A stretch of 41,683 bases of DNA from Rhodococcus sp. (in: high G+C Gram-positive bacteria) (lineage in GTDB: Bacteria; Actinomycetota; Actinomycetes; Mycobacteriales; Mycobacteriaceae). Positions 16,633-24,204 of the stretch are shown here, in pieces. The stretch is from assembly GCA_004211695.1 (NCBI GenBank), contig SEEV01000016.1, positions 1-41,683 of the forward strand, written 5' to 3'. Each line of letters starts with the position of its first letter. Position 1 is the first letter of the stretch. Both the position numbers and the translations under genes were made by a program. The notes under the pieces are model-generated. The model was not told the origin of the DNA and did not search any database. It saw only the letters and a program-made list of their open reading frames with translations.

Positions 16633-17894
16633 ATGTCAGCCGAAACGCCCGCCAGGGAAGTGGCGGTCGACGCCGAACGCGACGACACCGTCCGCACTCC
16701 GTGGGGCAGGCATGCCATGGCGAGCATGCTCTTCTTTGTACTGGGCGCCGAGATGTTCGTCCTGTCCCCCTCATCCCCATGATGGCGCGTGAGTTCGATA
16801 CCACCACAACCGTTGCGGCCATGTCCGTGGCAGCATTTGCTCTCACTTACGCCACAGTGAGTCCCCTGGTCGGGGCGCTGGCAGACGGCCTGACCCGCAG
16901 GACCGCCATCATCACCGGGGCGATTGTGTTCGTAGGAGGGGAACTGTTTTGTGCCCTGGCACCCCAGTTCGCACTTCTCATCGCGGGTCGGGTGCTGGCG
17001 GGCGCCGGTGCAGCGATGATGGGCCCCGCAGTGTGGTCTTACGTCACCGAGACAGCCGCTGCCGCCGAACGTGGCCGCGCTGTCTCGCGCGTGGCCGCGT
17101 TCTTTGCTGCCGGTCAGACCCTTGGGGTCCCAGCCGGGGCAATTGTTGCCGCAACGGCAAGCTGGCGATGGGTGTTCGCGGCAGCTGCCGTTGCGGCCAC
17201 AGTTGTTCTTATTGCGATCGGTCTTCGGTTGACCGGCGAGTCACGTATCCCACCCCGACACCGCGGAAAATCTCGGGTGATCCTCACCTCGCTCGGGCTT
17301 TGGAGAAATACCGACTTCACCTTGGTGGTATCGGCCAATTTTTTCGCGCAGGCAGCCCGCTATGCCACCTACACCTTCGCCGGAGCGCTGCTCCTCGACC
17401 GATTCGGGTTCAGCACCGTCCAACTAGGTCTCATCGGTGCGGCCGTCGGAGCCGGGTCAATGGTCGGTGCCCTGCTCGCGGGGTATCTCGTCGACGTCTG
17501 CCATAGATCTGGTCACGACCAGTTCACCTTGAGCGTGTGCTACGGGGCTGCAATGGCCCTGGGTTTGTTTGTAGCCACGAGTTCAGACATTGTGTGGCTC
17601 AGCATTTTCGGGTGGATCCTCACTTTCGCAGTCGGCTCCGGCTACATCAGCACAAGTCAGGAGTACCTCACGGCAACGATGGGCGACTTGCGTGCGCCGG
17701 CGGTCTCCTGGAACAACTCCGCCCTCTACGCCGGTACTGCGATCGGCACCTTCCTCCTCGGCCTGACCGAGCTGGGATCGACAGGATTCACAGTGCTCGC
17801 CACCTCTTTCGGCGCCATCGCCGCACTGCTCAGCGGAGTGGTCATGCTCCACCATCGGGCAGCCAGATCGCGCATACCACTGGACACCGTTTGA
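16633..17894 (+). pseudogene. MFS transporter with a frameshift in a C-run
   Basis: A transporter of the 12-helix drug/sugar-exporter type, about 420 residues if whole. The true start is the ATG at 16633 behind AAGGAAG. That frame reads MSAETPAREVAV to LGAEMFVLSP and then stops. The rest (LIPMMAREFDTTTTVAAMSV onward) continues in the next frame to 17894. The break falls in five C's at 16766-16770; one extra C would restore an unbroken protein. The family motif between TM2 and TM3 is intact (VGALADGLTRRTAI), as is the TM4-TM5 region (AGRVLAGAGAAMMGPAVWSY). This is either a recent inactivation, phase variation by slippage, or a read error. It sits after the flavoprotein/YciI operon and may export or import a pathway compound. 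Confidence 0.8.
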
Positions 17895-18185
17895 CCGAAC
17901 GCAGTGGCTACTCGCGCGCTGAAATAGTCACTGAGCATTTTGCGTCCAGGCGAGGAGCTCGCACGCCAGCTGCACGATCGACCCGGATCCGGTTCTGATC
18001 ACCCTTCGGGAAATTCTGCAGTCCAGTAATTTTCGCTACTCACACCGATCCTCGCAGTGGATCCGGCGTCTGGGTGGTCGCGATGCCGACGGTGCGGCCA
18101 GGGAGATCGACCGCCGCCTGCACCGCCTCCACGAGCGCTGCGCCCGTCGTGCGACAGGAGGATGGTCCGCACGGCACGACGCGCA

Positions 18186-18374
18186 CACCTCCTGAGCGAC
18201 GAAGAGGTGTGGGCCAAGGCGGTCCGGCTCCTGCAGGGCCGGGTTCGCGGCGACGATGCCGGGTACGTCCATCGCTTTGGCTCGCTCGCGTCCGAGCCGT
18301 CGCCGGCCTGGCTGCACGAGTCCATCGCGCCTCCCCCACTCGTCATGCGACTCGGGGCCTGCTCAGGATCTTGA
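18186..18374 (+). pseudogene. MmgE/PrpD C-terminal remnant
   Basis: About 60 codons match the extreme C-terminus of MmgE/PrpD proteins: LLSDEEVWAKAVRLLQG here against PLSDDEIRAKALNLLRG in the intact gene at 3899, followed by GYVHRFGSLASEPSPAWL in place of GFVDRVLGVVSEGTIDWI. Nothing upstream continues the family, so about 85% of the gene is gone. The level of difference indicates a paralogue, not a recent copy. Confidence 0.65.
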
Positions 18375-18422
18375 CATGGCTGCAGTCATCGGGTTCCATC
18401 AATGGCACTACCATTGATGGAA
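18371..18422 (+). promoter_or_regulatory. Perfect GntR-type operator with a -35-like box (site 4)
   Basis: TTCCATCAATGG (18394-18405), a 5-base spacer, and its exact complement (18411-18422) form a 12-bp perfect palindrome. It is the most symmetrical of four related sites in the window. A consensus TTGACA lies at 18371-18376; the palindrome covers the expected -10 position, although no good -10 hexamer is visible. No intact gene of the pathway follows: the next recognisable sequence is the truncated GAPDH. Confidence 0.6.
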
Positions 18423-18654
18423 GTTTGAGTGAACAAACCGAGCCACGGTGTCTATCTGGCGGAGCGCTGGAAGCCGTGGCTTGCCGGCGCTGGCCATCGC
18501 GGATGTGGTCTGGCCGAACGTGTGGCCGGTGGTGGGCGGCTCCGACTCCCCGTACTCGGTGCGAACGACAAGCACACTCGGCCACCCGCCGAGGCTGATT
18601 TCGACCGGCAGCATTCAGCACCTTCGTCCTCACACTCGAAGAAAGCAGAGAGTA

Positions 18655-19245
18655 ATGAGCCGTACGGAACTGACCCAGTGGAACTCCGAGGAAGCTCTTG
18701 CAGAAGCGATGATCCCGATCATCGGGGGCATGCATCGCAGACACTCAGTGACAATTCTGCTCCACAGTCGCTCACTCGTGAACAAGTCGGTCATCAGCAT
18801 CCTGCGAACCCATCGCTTCGCACGACAGATCAGCGGCGACGAACTCTCCGTCGAGGAGACCTTTCCGTTCCTCGAAGCACTGACACGCTTCGATCTACGA
18901 CCCTCGAAGATCGACCTCGGACTGCTGGTGATGGCCTACCGCGCCAATGGCCGCGGAGTACCGATCCCGGCGTTTGTTGCACAGTGCCTTGCCGAAGTAA
19001 TCGGCACCGCTCGGGCAAATCCTCCGCCGCCGCAGGACGTGATCCTGTACGGATTCGGTCGCATCGGTCGCCTCGTGGCTCGACTGCTCATCGAGAAGGC
19101 CGGCTCAGGCAACGGACTGAACCTCCGTGCCGTGGTGGTCAGAAAGGGGGGCAGCGATGATCTGACCAAGCGCGCCTCACTGCTGCGCCGCGACTCTGTC
19201 CACGGGCAATTCAACGGCATGCCGTCGGCGAACGGTTCGCTGTGA
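18655..19245 (+). pseudogene. Glyceraldehyde-3-phosphate dehydrogenase, N-terminal fragment
   Basis: 196 residues matching the N-terminal part of the long (about 480-residue) actinobacterial type of GAPDH. An extra helical leader (WNSEEALAEAMIPIIG, LVNKSVISILRTHRFARQ) precedes the NAD-binding Rossmann start DVILYGFGRIGRLVARLL. Homology ends soon after ASLLRRDSVHGQFNG, and a stop follows a few codons later. The catalytic Cys-His domain is absent, so no dehydrogenase activity is possible. ATG at 18655 with only a weak AGAGAG upstream. The fragment is probably a rearrangement by-product, not a functional metabolic gene. Confidence 0.8.
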
Positions 19246-19696
19246 AGCAGGGCCTCGTCGAGCGGGGTCAGATGACCGCCGCGTCGTGCTCGCACTCGGT
19301 CCGCGATTTCTCCGTTCCCCGTTGCGGGTTCTACTCGTGCCACGTCGTGTGTCCTTCGGCCGCTCGGTGGTTGATGATTGTTCCGGCCGCTATTTGGCGA
19401 ATTCTGCTGGTGCGATGCCCGGTTCTGCATCGGCGACGCGCGGGGTCACGGTGCCTTTCACGACTCCAGTGGGCGTAGGTGGGTCGAATTCCTTCTTCAC
19501 CGGCGCATCCTCGACATGCCCGCCCCAGTTGACGCTCTCGGTTACCACCACGTCACGACCACCAGGATCGCTGCTCAACAGCCACTTGGACCCGCTGTGC
19601 GCAGGCCTCGCCTCCGGTCACCCTCGGGCTGGTCACCACCGACATCTCGCGACAGGTGATTACGCGAGCCCACCAGTATCAACCCCCGGAAGTCGC

Positions 19697-19785
19697 CGGG
19701 GTGATCTCGTAGGCCGTCGGGTTGGGGTGTACCCCAACCCGACGCCGGGCGGGCAGCCGACGCCTCGTGGTCAACGATCACCCCG
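19697..19785. repeat. Nested inverted repeats, strong hairpin
   Basis: An inner hairpin has a perfect 13-bp stem (CGTCGGGTTGGGG at 19715-19727, complement at 19732-19744) and a TGTA loop. It lies within an outer inverted repeat CGGGGTGATC (19697-19706) and GATCACCCCG (19776-19785). Such nested structure could be a terminator, the end of an insertion element, or a folded RNA. Confidence 0.6.
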
Positions 19786-19889
19786 CCTCCCCCAAAATGT
19801 TTCGGTCTCCGCTTGGGGCTGTTTTCGTCGAAAGTCACGCGCCTTGAAGAATGTGACCGATTCGGGATAAAAACTCCGGTGCGGCTGCG

Positions 19890-19990
19890 TGTTGCACATC
19901 GCAGGATTCCGCCGAGCAGGTCCTGCATTGCGACCACATGAAGGCATGTGTTGGTGTCGACGCCAAGTGGGACCTGATCGGGAGCGCGTG
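19890..19990 (-). pseudogene. Possible IS110-family transposase N-terminal remnant
   Basis: A short stretch reads VPLGVDTNTCLHVVAMQDLLGG, which resembles the GVDxxKxxHVVAVxD start of IS110-type (DEDD) transposases, where the first Asp is catalytic. No further transposase domain follows, and the reading frame then diverges. The likeness is limited to about 25 residues and could be chance. Confidence 0.3.
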
Positions 19991-20026
19991 AGTTTGAGCA
20001 CTTCGCGGTCACGGTCAGGGCGCCGG

Positions 20027-20824
20027 CTATCCTTCGGTCGGGTCGTGGTGCAAAGCGACGATTCCGTCCGGCAACTGCGCTGAGTCCTCCGCGTAGCGCT
20101 CCATGACCTGAGGATCGTGGCCGGGCACGATGTGATCGACATCGGGTGCCAGTTGCAGGATCCGGTCGTAGCCATCCATCATCTGTGGCACATTGACGAT
20201 CCCAGGAAAAGGATTGCGACGCTCGAAGTTCTCGTAGTAGTGAAGTGCGTCGGAGGCCACGACAACCCATCCCCGTCGGGTGAGTACCCTGACAACCTGA
20301 AGGCCAGGGGTGTGCCCGCCTATGAGGTGCAGCTCCACGCCCTCGGCGACGGTAGCTTGCCCTGCCACTTGGTTGACACGGCCCTTGAAGGACTGCTGCA
20401 GAAGACTGCAGACGTCGTCGGCTTCGAAGAAGTGGTTCAGCTCGGGGTGGCGCATCGCATCGCTGGTGACGTAGGCCACCTCGGCTTGCTGCACCCAGAT
20501 GCGCGCAGCGGGAAAGAGATCGAGGTTGCCGGCGTGATCGTAGTGCAGGTGGGTCACGACAACATCGGTGACAGCCCGGGGGTCGATGCCAAGCCCGCGC
20601 ACGGCTTCTTCCGGGCTCCGCTCGAGGGTGCGGCCGCGGCGGGACCCGGCCTCGGCGCTGAAGCCGGAGTCGATGGCCACGATCCGCTCATCGTTGCGGG
20701 CCAGCCACATGTCGAAGTCCAGGCGCATCGTTCCCTCGCGGGCCGGGCCGTTGAGGAAGTTGTCCCGAGCGGGCCGGTCGGCGTGGCCGAGTCTGATGGC
20801 GAAAAGCTCGAAGGGATCGCTCAC
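20027..20824 (-). CDS. Metallo-beta-lactamase-fold hydrolase, N-acyl-homoserine-lactonase-like
   Basis: A 265-residue MBL-fold hydrolase. The zinc motif HLHYDH is at residues 93-98; further ligands are in LIGGHTPGLQ, VVASDALHYYENF (Asp) and IVPGHDPQ. The layout and the Asp followed by a Tyr-rich segment are typical of AttM/AiiB-type lactonases, which open acyl-homoserine lactones or other gamma-lactones. GTG start at 20824, behind GGAAGGAGG lying inside the preceding micro-gene, whose stop overlaps this start. In a catabolic setting the substrate could be a lactone intermediate rather than a quorum signal. Confidence 0.85.
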   Translation of the reverse strand: MSDPFELFAIRLGHADRPARDNFLNGPAREGTMRLDFDMWLARNDERIVAIDSGFSAEAGSRRGRTLERSPEEAVRGLGIDPRAVTDVVVTHLHYDHAGNLDLFPAARIWVQQAEVAYVTSDAMRHPELNHFFEADDVCSLLQQSFKGRVNQVAGQATVAEGVELHLIGGHTPGLQVVRVLTRRGWVVVASDALHYYENFERRNPFPGIVNVPQMMDGYDRILQLAPDVDHIVPGHDPQVMERYAEDSAQLPDGIVALHHDPTEG

Positions 20825-20952
20825 GATGGCACCTCCTTCCGCTTGAGGAGTTTGACCCTGATCGGGTAGTACTCCTCACGGATGAGGTTGGTGCACATCG
20901 GCCCGCCCATTACCCCAAGCCCGATCAATCCGAGTGCCCTGATCCCTGCCAT
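20821..20952 (-). pseudogene. 3-Hydroxyisobutyrate-dehydrogenase-type N-terminal stub
   Basis: A 43-codon frame beginning MAGIRALGLIGLGVMGG, which is the Rossmann start (GxGxMGG) of 3-hydroxyisobutyrate/tartronate-semialdehyde reductases. It continues PMCTNLI and then turns into unrelated basic sequence ending KRKEVPS. A full gene would have about 290 residues. GGAAGA lies before the ATG. The stop codon overlaps the lactonase GTG and the end of the stub contains the lactonase ribosome site. It may therefore survive as a translated leader that couples to the lactonase. An in-frame internal deletion would explain it. Confidence 0.65.
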
Positions 20953-21103
20953 CGCTCTTCATCTTCCCTGTTGATAGTTCCCTGCCGCTGTATCACTGCG
21001 CCGTCCGCGATGGGCGTTCCCCGAGCAGTCCGGCGAGGCGATGCTGCTCTTCACCTTGCTGCAGGGGACCGCTCCGGTCCACTGACTGCACCACGGCTTC
21101 GCC

Positions 21104-22414
21104 TCAGCCTTGAAGTTCTTTGCCCTTGGACTCCTTGATGAGAAGGGCACCGATGAGGGAAATGGACGCCACGAGCATGATGAAGAATGCAGGAGACAGA
21201 AGGCTTCCAGTTTTTTCTATCAACCAGGTCGATACGTAGGGGGCCGTTCCGCCGCCGAGAATGGCTGCGAAGTTGAAGCCCATGGAGAAGCCCGTGCTTC
21301 TGACGTTTGTGGGAAAGAGCTCAGATATAACTGCGACGAGCACGCCGAGATGCGCGGAAACGATGAGGCCGTAGAGGATTTGACCGACTACGGCTGAGAT
21401 CGCACCGGCTCCCATGAACATGAAAAGGGGATAAATCAGAATCAGGGTCAAGCCAACGGAGCCGATAAGGATGGGTTTTCGGCCGACCCGGCCCGAGAGT
21501 TTGCCCCAGAAGGGGATCATCACAGTGGCGATGGCAAGAGTGCACGTAGTGGCTATGGCTGCAATCGGCGGGTCCACGAGCCCTGCCCTGGTGAAGTACG
21601 TCCCCAAATAGGTGAAGACCAGGTAGTAGGAAGCTTGGGAGGTCAGGGCGATCATGGTCGTCAGGAGAACGATTTTCAGGTGACGACGGAACAGGATGAC
21701 CGCGGGCGCTTTCGTCACCTGCCGCTCTTCGAGGTCCTCGAACTTGTTGGATTCTTCCATTCGCTTCCGGAAGACGAGAGCTATCAGCGTGAAGACGACA
21801 GAGATATAGAACGGCAGACGCCAGCCCCAGGCGACGAGCGCCTCTGGGGTCAATGCCAGATTGAGCATTGCGACGGTGAACGCGCCGAGAAGGGTGCCGA
21901 TCATCAAGCCCAGCATCGTCGTACTGGTGACGAATCCGCGTTTCTCTGGCGGTGAAGCCTCGGCTACATACGTACCTGCGCCCCCCATTTCACCGCCCGC
22001 CGCGAGGGCCTGAACAATTCGCGCCGTTACGAGCAGGATGGGGGCTATGATTCCCGCAGTCTGATAGCTGGGGAGGAAGCCAATGCTCGCAGTGGCAATA
22101 CCCATCCCGACGACAGCGATGATCAGCGCAGGTCTACGACCGTACTTGTCGGCGATGTGGCCAATGACCAAGCCGCCGATGGGGCGGAACACAAAGGACG
22201 CAGCGAACACTGCAAGCGCTAAAAGAAGGCCGGTTGCAGGGTCAGATGAGGGAAAGAACACTGCTGCGATGGTGGTGGCCAAGAATGCATAAACGGTGAA
22301 ATCGAAATATTCAATCGCTGAGCCGGCTCCGCCGATCCAGATGGCTTTTCTGATTCTATCTTGCTCTAATGTGCCCCGCGTTTCCTGGGCTGGGGGCATA
22401 TTTTGCTGTGTCAA
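21104..22414 (-). CDS. MHS-family (MFS) metabolite transporter
   Basis: A 436-residue transporter of the metabolite:H+ symporter group (ShiA/ProP/KgtP relatives), which imports organic acids or compatible solutes. The family start is clear: GGAGSAIEYFDFTVYAFLA in TM1, then FRPIGGLVIGHIADKYGRRP, then LQ-like ALAAGGEMGGAGTYVAE before TM5, and VAWGWRLPFYIS in TM6. Twelve membrane segments can be counted. The start is TTG at 22414 with AAGGA seven bases upstream; an ATG five codons later lacks a ribosome site. Codon choice is less GC-biased than in neighbouring genes, which hints at separate acquisition. It lies just upstream, on the same strand, of the lactonase stub. Confidence 0.88.
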   Translation of the reverse strand: MTQQNMPPAQETRGTLEQDRIRKAIWIGGAGSAIEYFDFTVYAFLATTIAAVFFPSSDPATGLLLALAVFAASFVFRPIGGLVIGHIADKYGRRPALIIAVVGMGIATASIGFLPSYQTAGIIAPILLVTARIVQALAAGGEMGGAGTYVAEASPPEKRGFVTSTTMLGLMIGTLLGAFTVAMLNLALTPEALVAWGWRLPFYISVVFTLIALVFRKRMEESNKFEDLEERQVTKAPAVILFRRHLKIVLLTTMIALTSQASYYLVFTYLGTYFTRAGLVDPPIAAIATTCTLAIATVMIPFWGKLSGRVGRKPILIGSVGLTLILIYPLFMFMGAGAISAVVGQILYGLIVSAHLGVLVAVISELFPTNVRSTGFSMGFNFAAILGGGTAPYVSTWLIEKTGSLLSPAFFIMLVASISLIGALLIKESKGKELQG

Positions 22415-22560
22415 TGGATTGTCCTTAGTTTCTTTTTTCCGCTGTTGGCCCCAGATCAGCTCGACCCCAACATAATTCGCGACTAGGAACTGGCCTGAAT
22501 CGCAGCCGCCGCATAACTGCGAAAGTCAGGGAAGTAGTGCGTTTCGCTGCTTCTGCAGTG

Positions 22561-23871
22561 TCACCTTGTGAGGTCGTTGTCGCAGGTCTCCGATGCCCGC
22601 CAGAGTGCGACCAGGCTGATGGCGCAGATCCCCATCATGAAGATTGAGGTTGTCGTCGAGTTTCCGCTGCCGGCGTACAGGGCGGCGGCAGCCATCGGGC
22701 TCAGTCCGGCAACGATCGATCCGGTCTGGAAGGCGACTGACGAACCGGTGTAGCGCGAGGACGTCGGGAACTGTTCGGATACGTATGCGGCCATGGGTCC
22801 GTAGACCGCGGCGTGGCACAGGAACGCCATCACGAAGGCGAGCGTGACCAGCGCCGTCGTGCCGGATCCGAGTAGAGCGAAGATGGGGAACGACATCGCG
22901 ATGTAGAGGGCGAGGCCGGCTGCCATGACGGGGCGGCGGCCGAACCTGTCGGAGATCCGCGCGAATGCGAGGACCGCGAAGATGGCGATGAACTGTGCCA
23001 CGGCGAACGAGAACAGGGTGTCGGATCGTTCGGTTCCACCATTGACCGCGAAGTTGATGCCGAAGGTCGAGAAGGTGGCCTTGAGTGCGAAGAGGCCGAC
23101 GCAGGACAAGGTGACGATAACCAGGGCCCGGGGCTTTTTGAGGATTTGGAGAAGGGGCATTTCGCGCTTGGGTGCCTCCTTGTCCTTCTCGAGGGCGGCA
23201 ACGAAGATCGGGCTCTCACTGACTCGGCTTCTGATGAACAGACCGAGTGCCACCAGAATCGCGGACAGCAGGAACGGGATTCTCCAGCCCCAGGACATGA
23301 AGTCCTCCTCGGGGAGCCACGCGACCACCGCCATGACGAGTGTTCCCAGAAGTGATCCGGAGGGAGCGCCTGCGTTGGTGAACGAGGTCAGGAAGCCGCG
23401 CTTTTTCGGGTCTGCATGTTCGAGCGACATGAGGACGGCCCCGCCCCATTCGCCTCCGATGGCGATTCCTTGGATCAGGCGCAGCAGGATCAGCAGGACT
23501 GCACCCCAGGAGCCGATCATCTCTGCCGGTGGGACCATGCCGATCAGGACGGATGCCCCGCCCATCATCGCCATCGAGATCATCAGCATCGATTTTCGGC
23601 CCAGGCGGTCGCCGAAGTGTCCGAAGACGATCCCACCGAACGGCCGCGCGAGGTAACCCGCTGCGAAGGTGCCGAGGGAGGCGATGGTCCCGGCGGTGGG
23701 TGAGAGGTTGGAGAAGAAGACGGGGCCGAACACCAGCGCCGCTGCGGTGCCGTAGAGCAGGAAGTCGTAGTACTCGAGCATGCTGCCGAAGTAGCTCGAC
23801 GCGACGACGCGCCTGACTTCCTTGTCGCGTTCCTTCTTCGACAAGGAAGTGACGGATTCGATTGCAGTCAT
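22561..23871 (-). CDS. MHS-family (MFS) metabolite transporter
   Basis: A 436-residue metabolite:H+ symporter. TM1 reads VVASSYFGSMLEYYDFLLYG, followed by LARPFGGIVFGHFGDRLGRK, LIQGIAIGGEWGGAVLMSLEH and FMSWGWRIPFLLS, all hallmarks of the MHS group. It is a distant paralogue of the transporter just downstream at 21104. It is divergent from the aldehyde dehydrogenase gene with a 333-base spacer holding two palindromes, so it may import the substrate of that block. Substrate unknown. The ATG at 23871 is preceded by a weak GAGGTTCC-type site. Confidence 0.88.
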   Translation of the reverse strand: MTAIESVTSLSKKERDKEVRRVVASSYFGSMLEYYDFLLYGTAAALVFGPVFFSNLSPTAGTIASLGTFAAGYLARPFGGIVFGHFGDRLGRKSMLMISMAMMGGASVLIGMVPPAEMIGSWGAVLLILLRLIQGIAIGGEWGGAVLMSLEHADPKKRGFLTSFTNAGAPSGSLLGTLVMAVVAWLPEEDFMSWGWRIPFLLSAILVALGLFIRSRVSESPIFVAALEKDKEAPKREMPLLQILKKPRALVIVTLSCVGLFALKATFSTFGINFAVNGGTERSDTLFSFAVAQFIAIFAVLAFARISDRFGRRPVMAAGLALYIAMSFPIFALLGSGTTALVTLAFVMAFLCHAAVYGPMAAYVSEQFPTSSRYTGSSVAFQTGSIVAGLSPMAAAALYAGSGNSTTTSIFMMGICAISLVALWRASETCDNDLTR

Positions 23872-24204
23872 TGGAACCTCATGGGGAGTCTCTCACTGAA
23901 CGTTTCTGGGCAGAAGCCGGCGGGCCGAAGAGGCGTTGCCAGGCGGATCGTGCGTCGCACCGATAGCGGCCACGGCGCGGGCCGGGTCCTTCACACACAC
24001 CATCCGACCCGCCGAGGAACGTGATGCCGATCACGAAGGTATCAACATTATGACGTACGGTCAAGAGAGAGACACTGACCTTCCGGATTCACCATAAAGT
24101 GCACCAAAACTGCCCCATCATGTTGCGCGAGCCACAAACATGCTAACGTTAGGACGTTACAGTTTCCGATTCAATTGACTCGATATCCACACAGGGAAGT
24201 GACC
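23872..24204. promoter_or_regulatory. Divergent promoter region with two palindromes
   Basis: The spacer between the MHS gene and the aldehyde dehydrogenase gene contains TGAC-GTACG-GTCA (24051-24063) and CTAACGTTAG (24143-24152). The latter overlaps a direct repeat of ACGTTA (24146 and 24154). These are good operator candidates, possibly for the HutC-type regulator encoded at 26822, but no other copy was found to support this. Confidence 0.45.

Larger units (their letters stand above)
19246..20026. other. Gene-poor region with hairpins and eroded sequence
   Basis: About 780 bases without an intact gene. On the minus strand, 19390-19635 has coding-like codon use (WLLSSDPGGRDVVVTESVNW, ending in APAEFAK) but no family I recognise. 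At about 19890-19990 (minus) the phrase VPLGVDTNTCLHVVAMQDLL resembles the N-terminus of IS110-type transposases. Between them lies a strong hairpin inside a longer inverted repeat. The whole stretch looks like mobile-element debris, with low certainty. Confidence 0.35.

Noticed and set aside
20959-21150. A 63-codon minus-strand frame between the transporter and the lactonase stub
   Set aside because: It overlaps the transporter 3' end and shows no family motif or ribosome site.
22411-22424. TCAATGG followed by five bases and CC, considered as a fifth operator
   Set aside because: It overlaps the start codon of the MHS transporter and lacks the right arm, so chance is likely.
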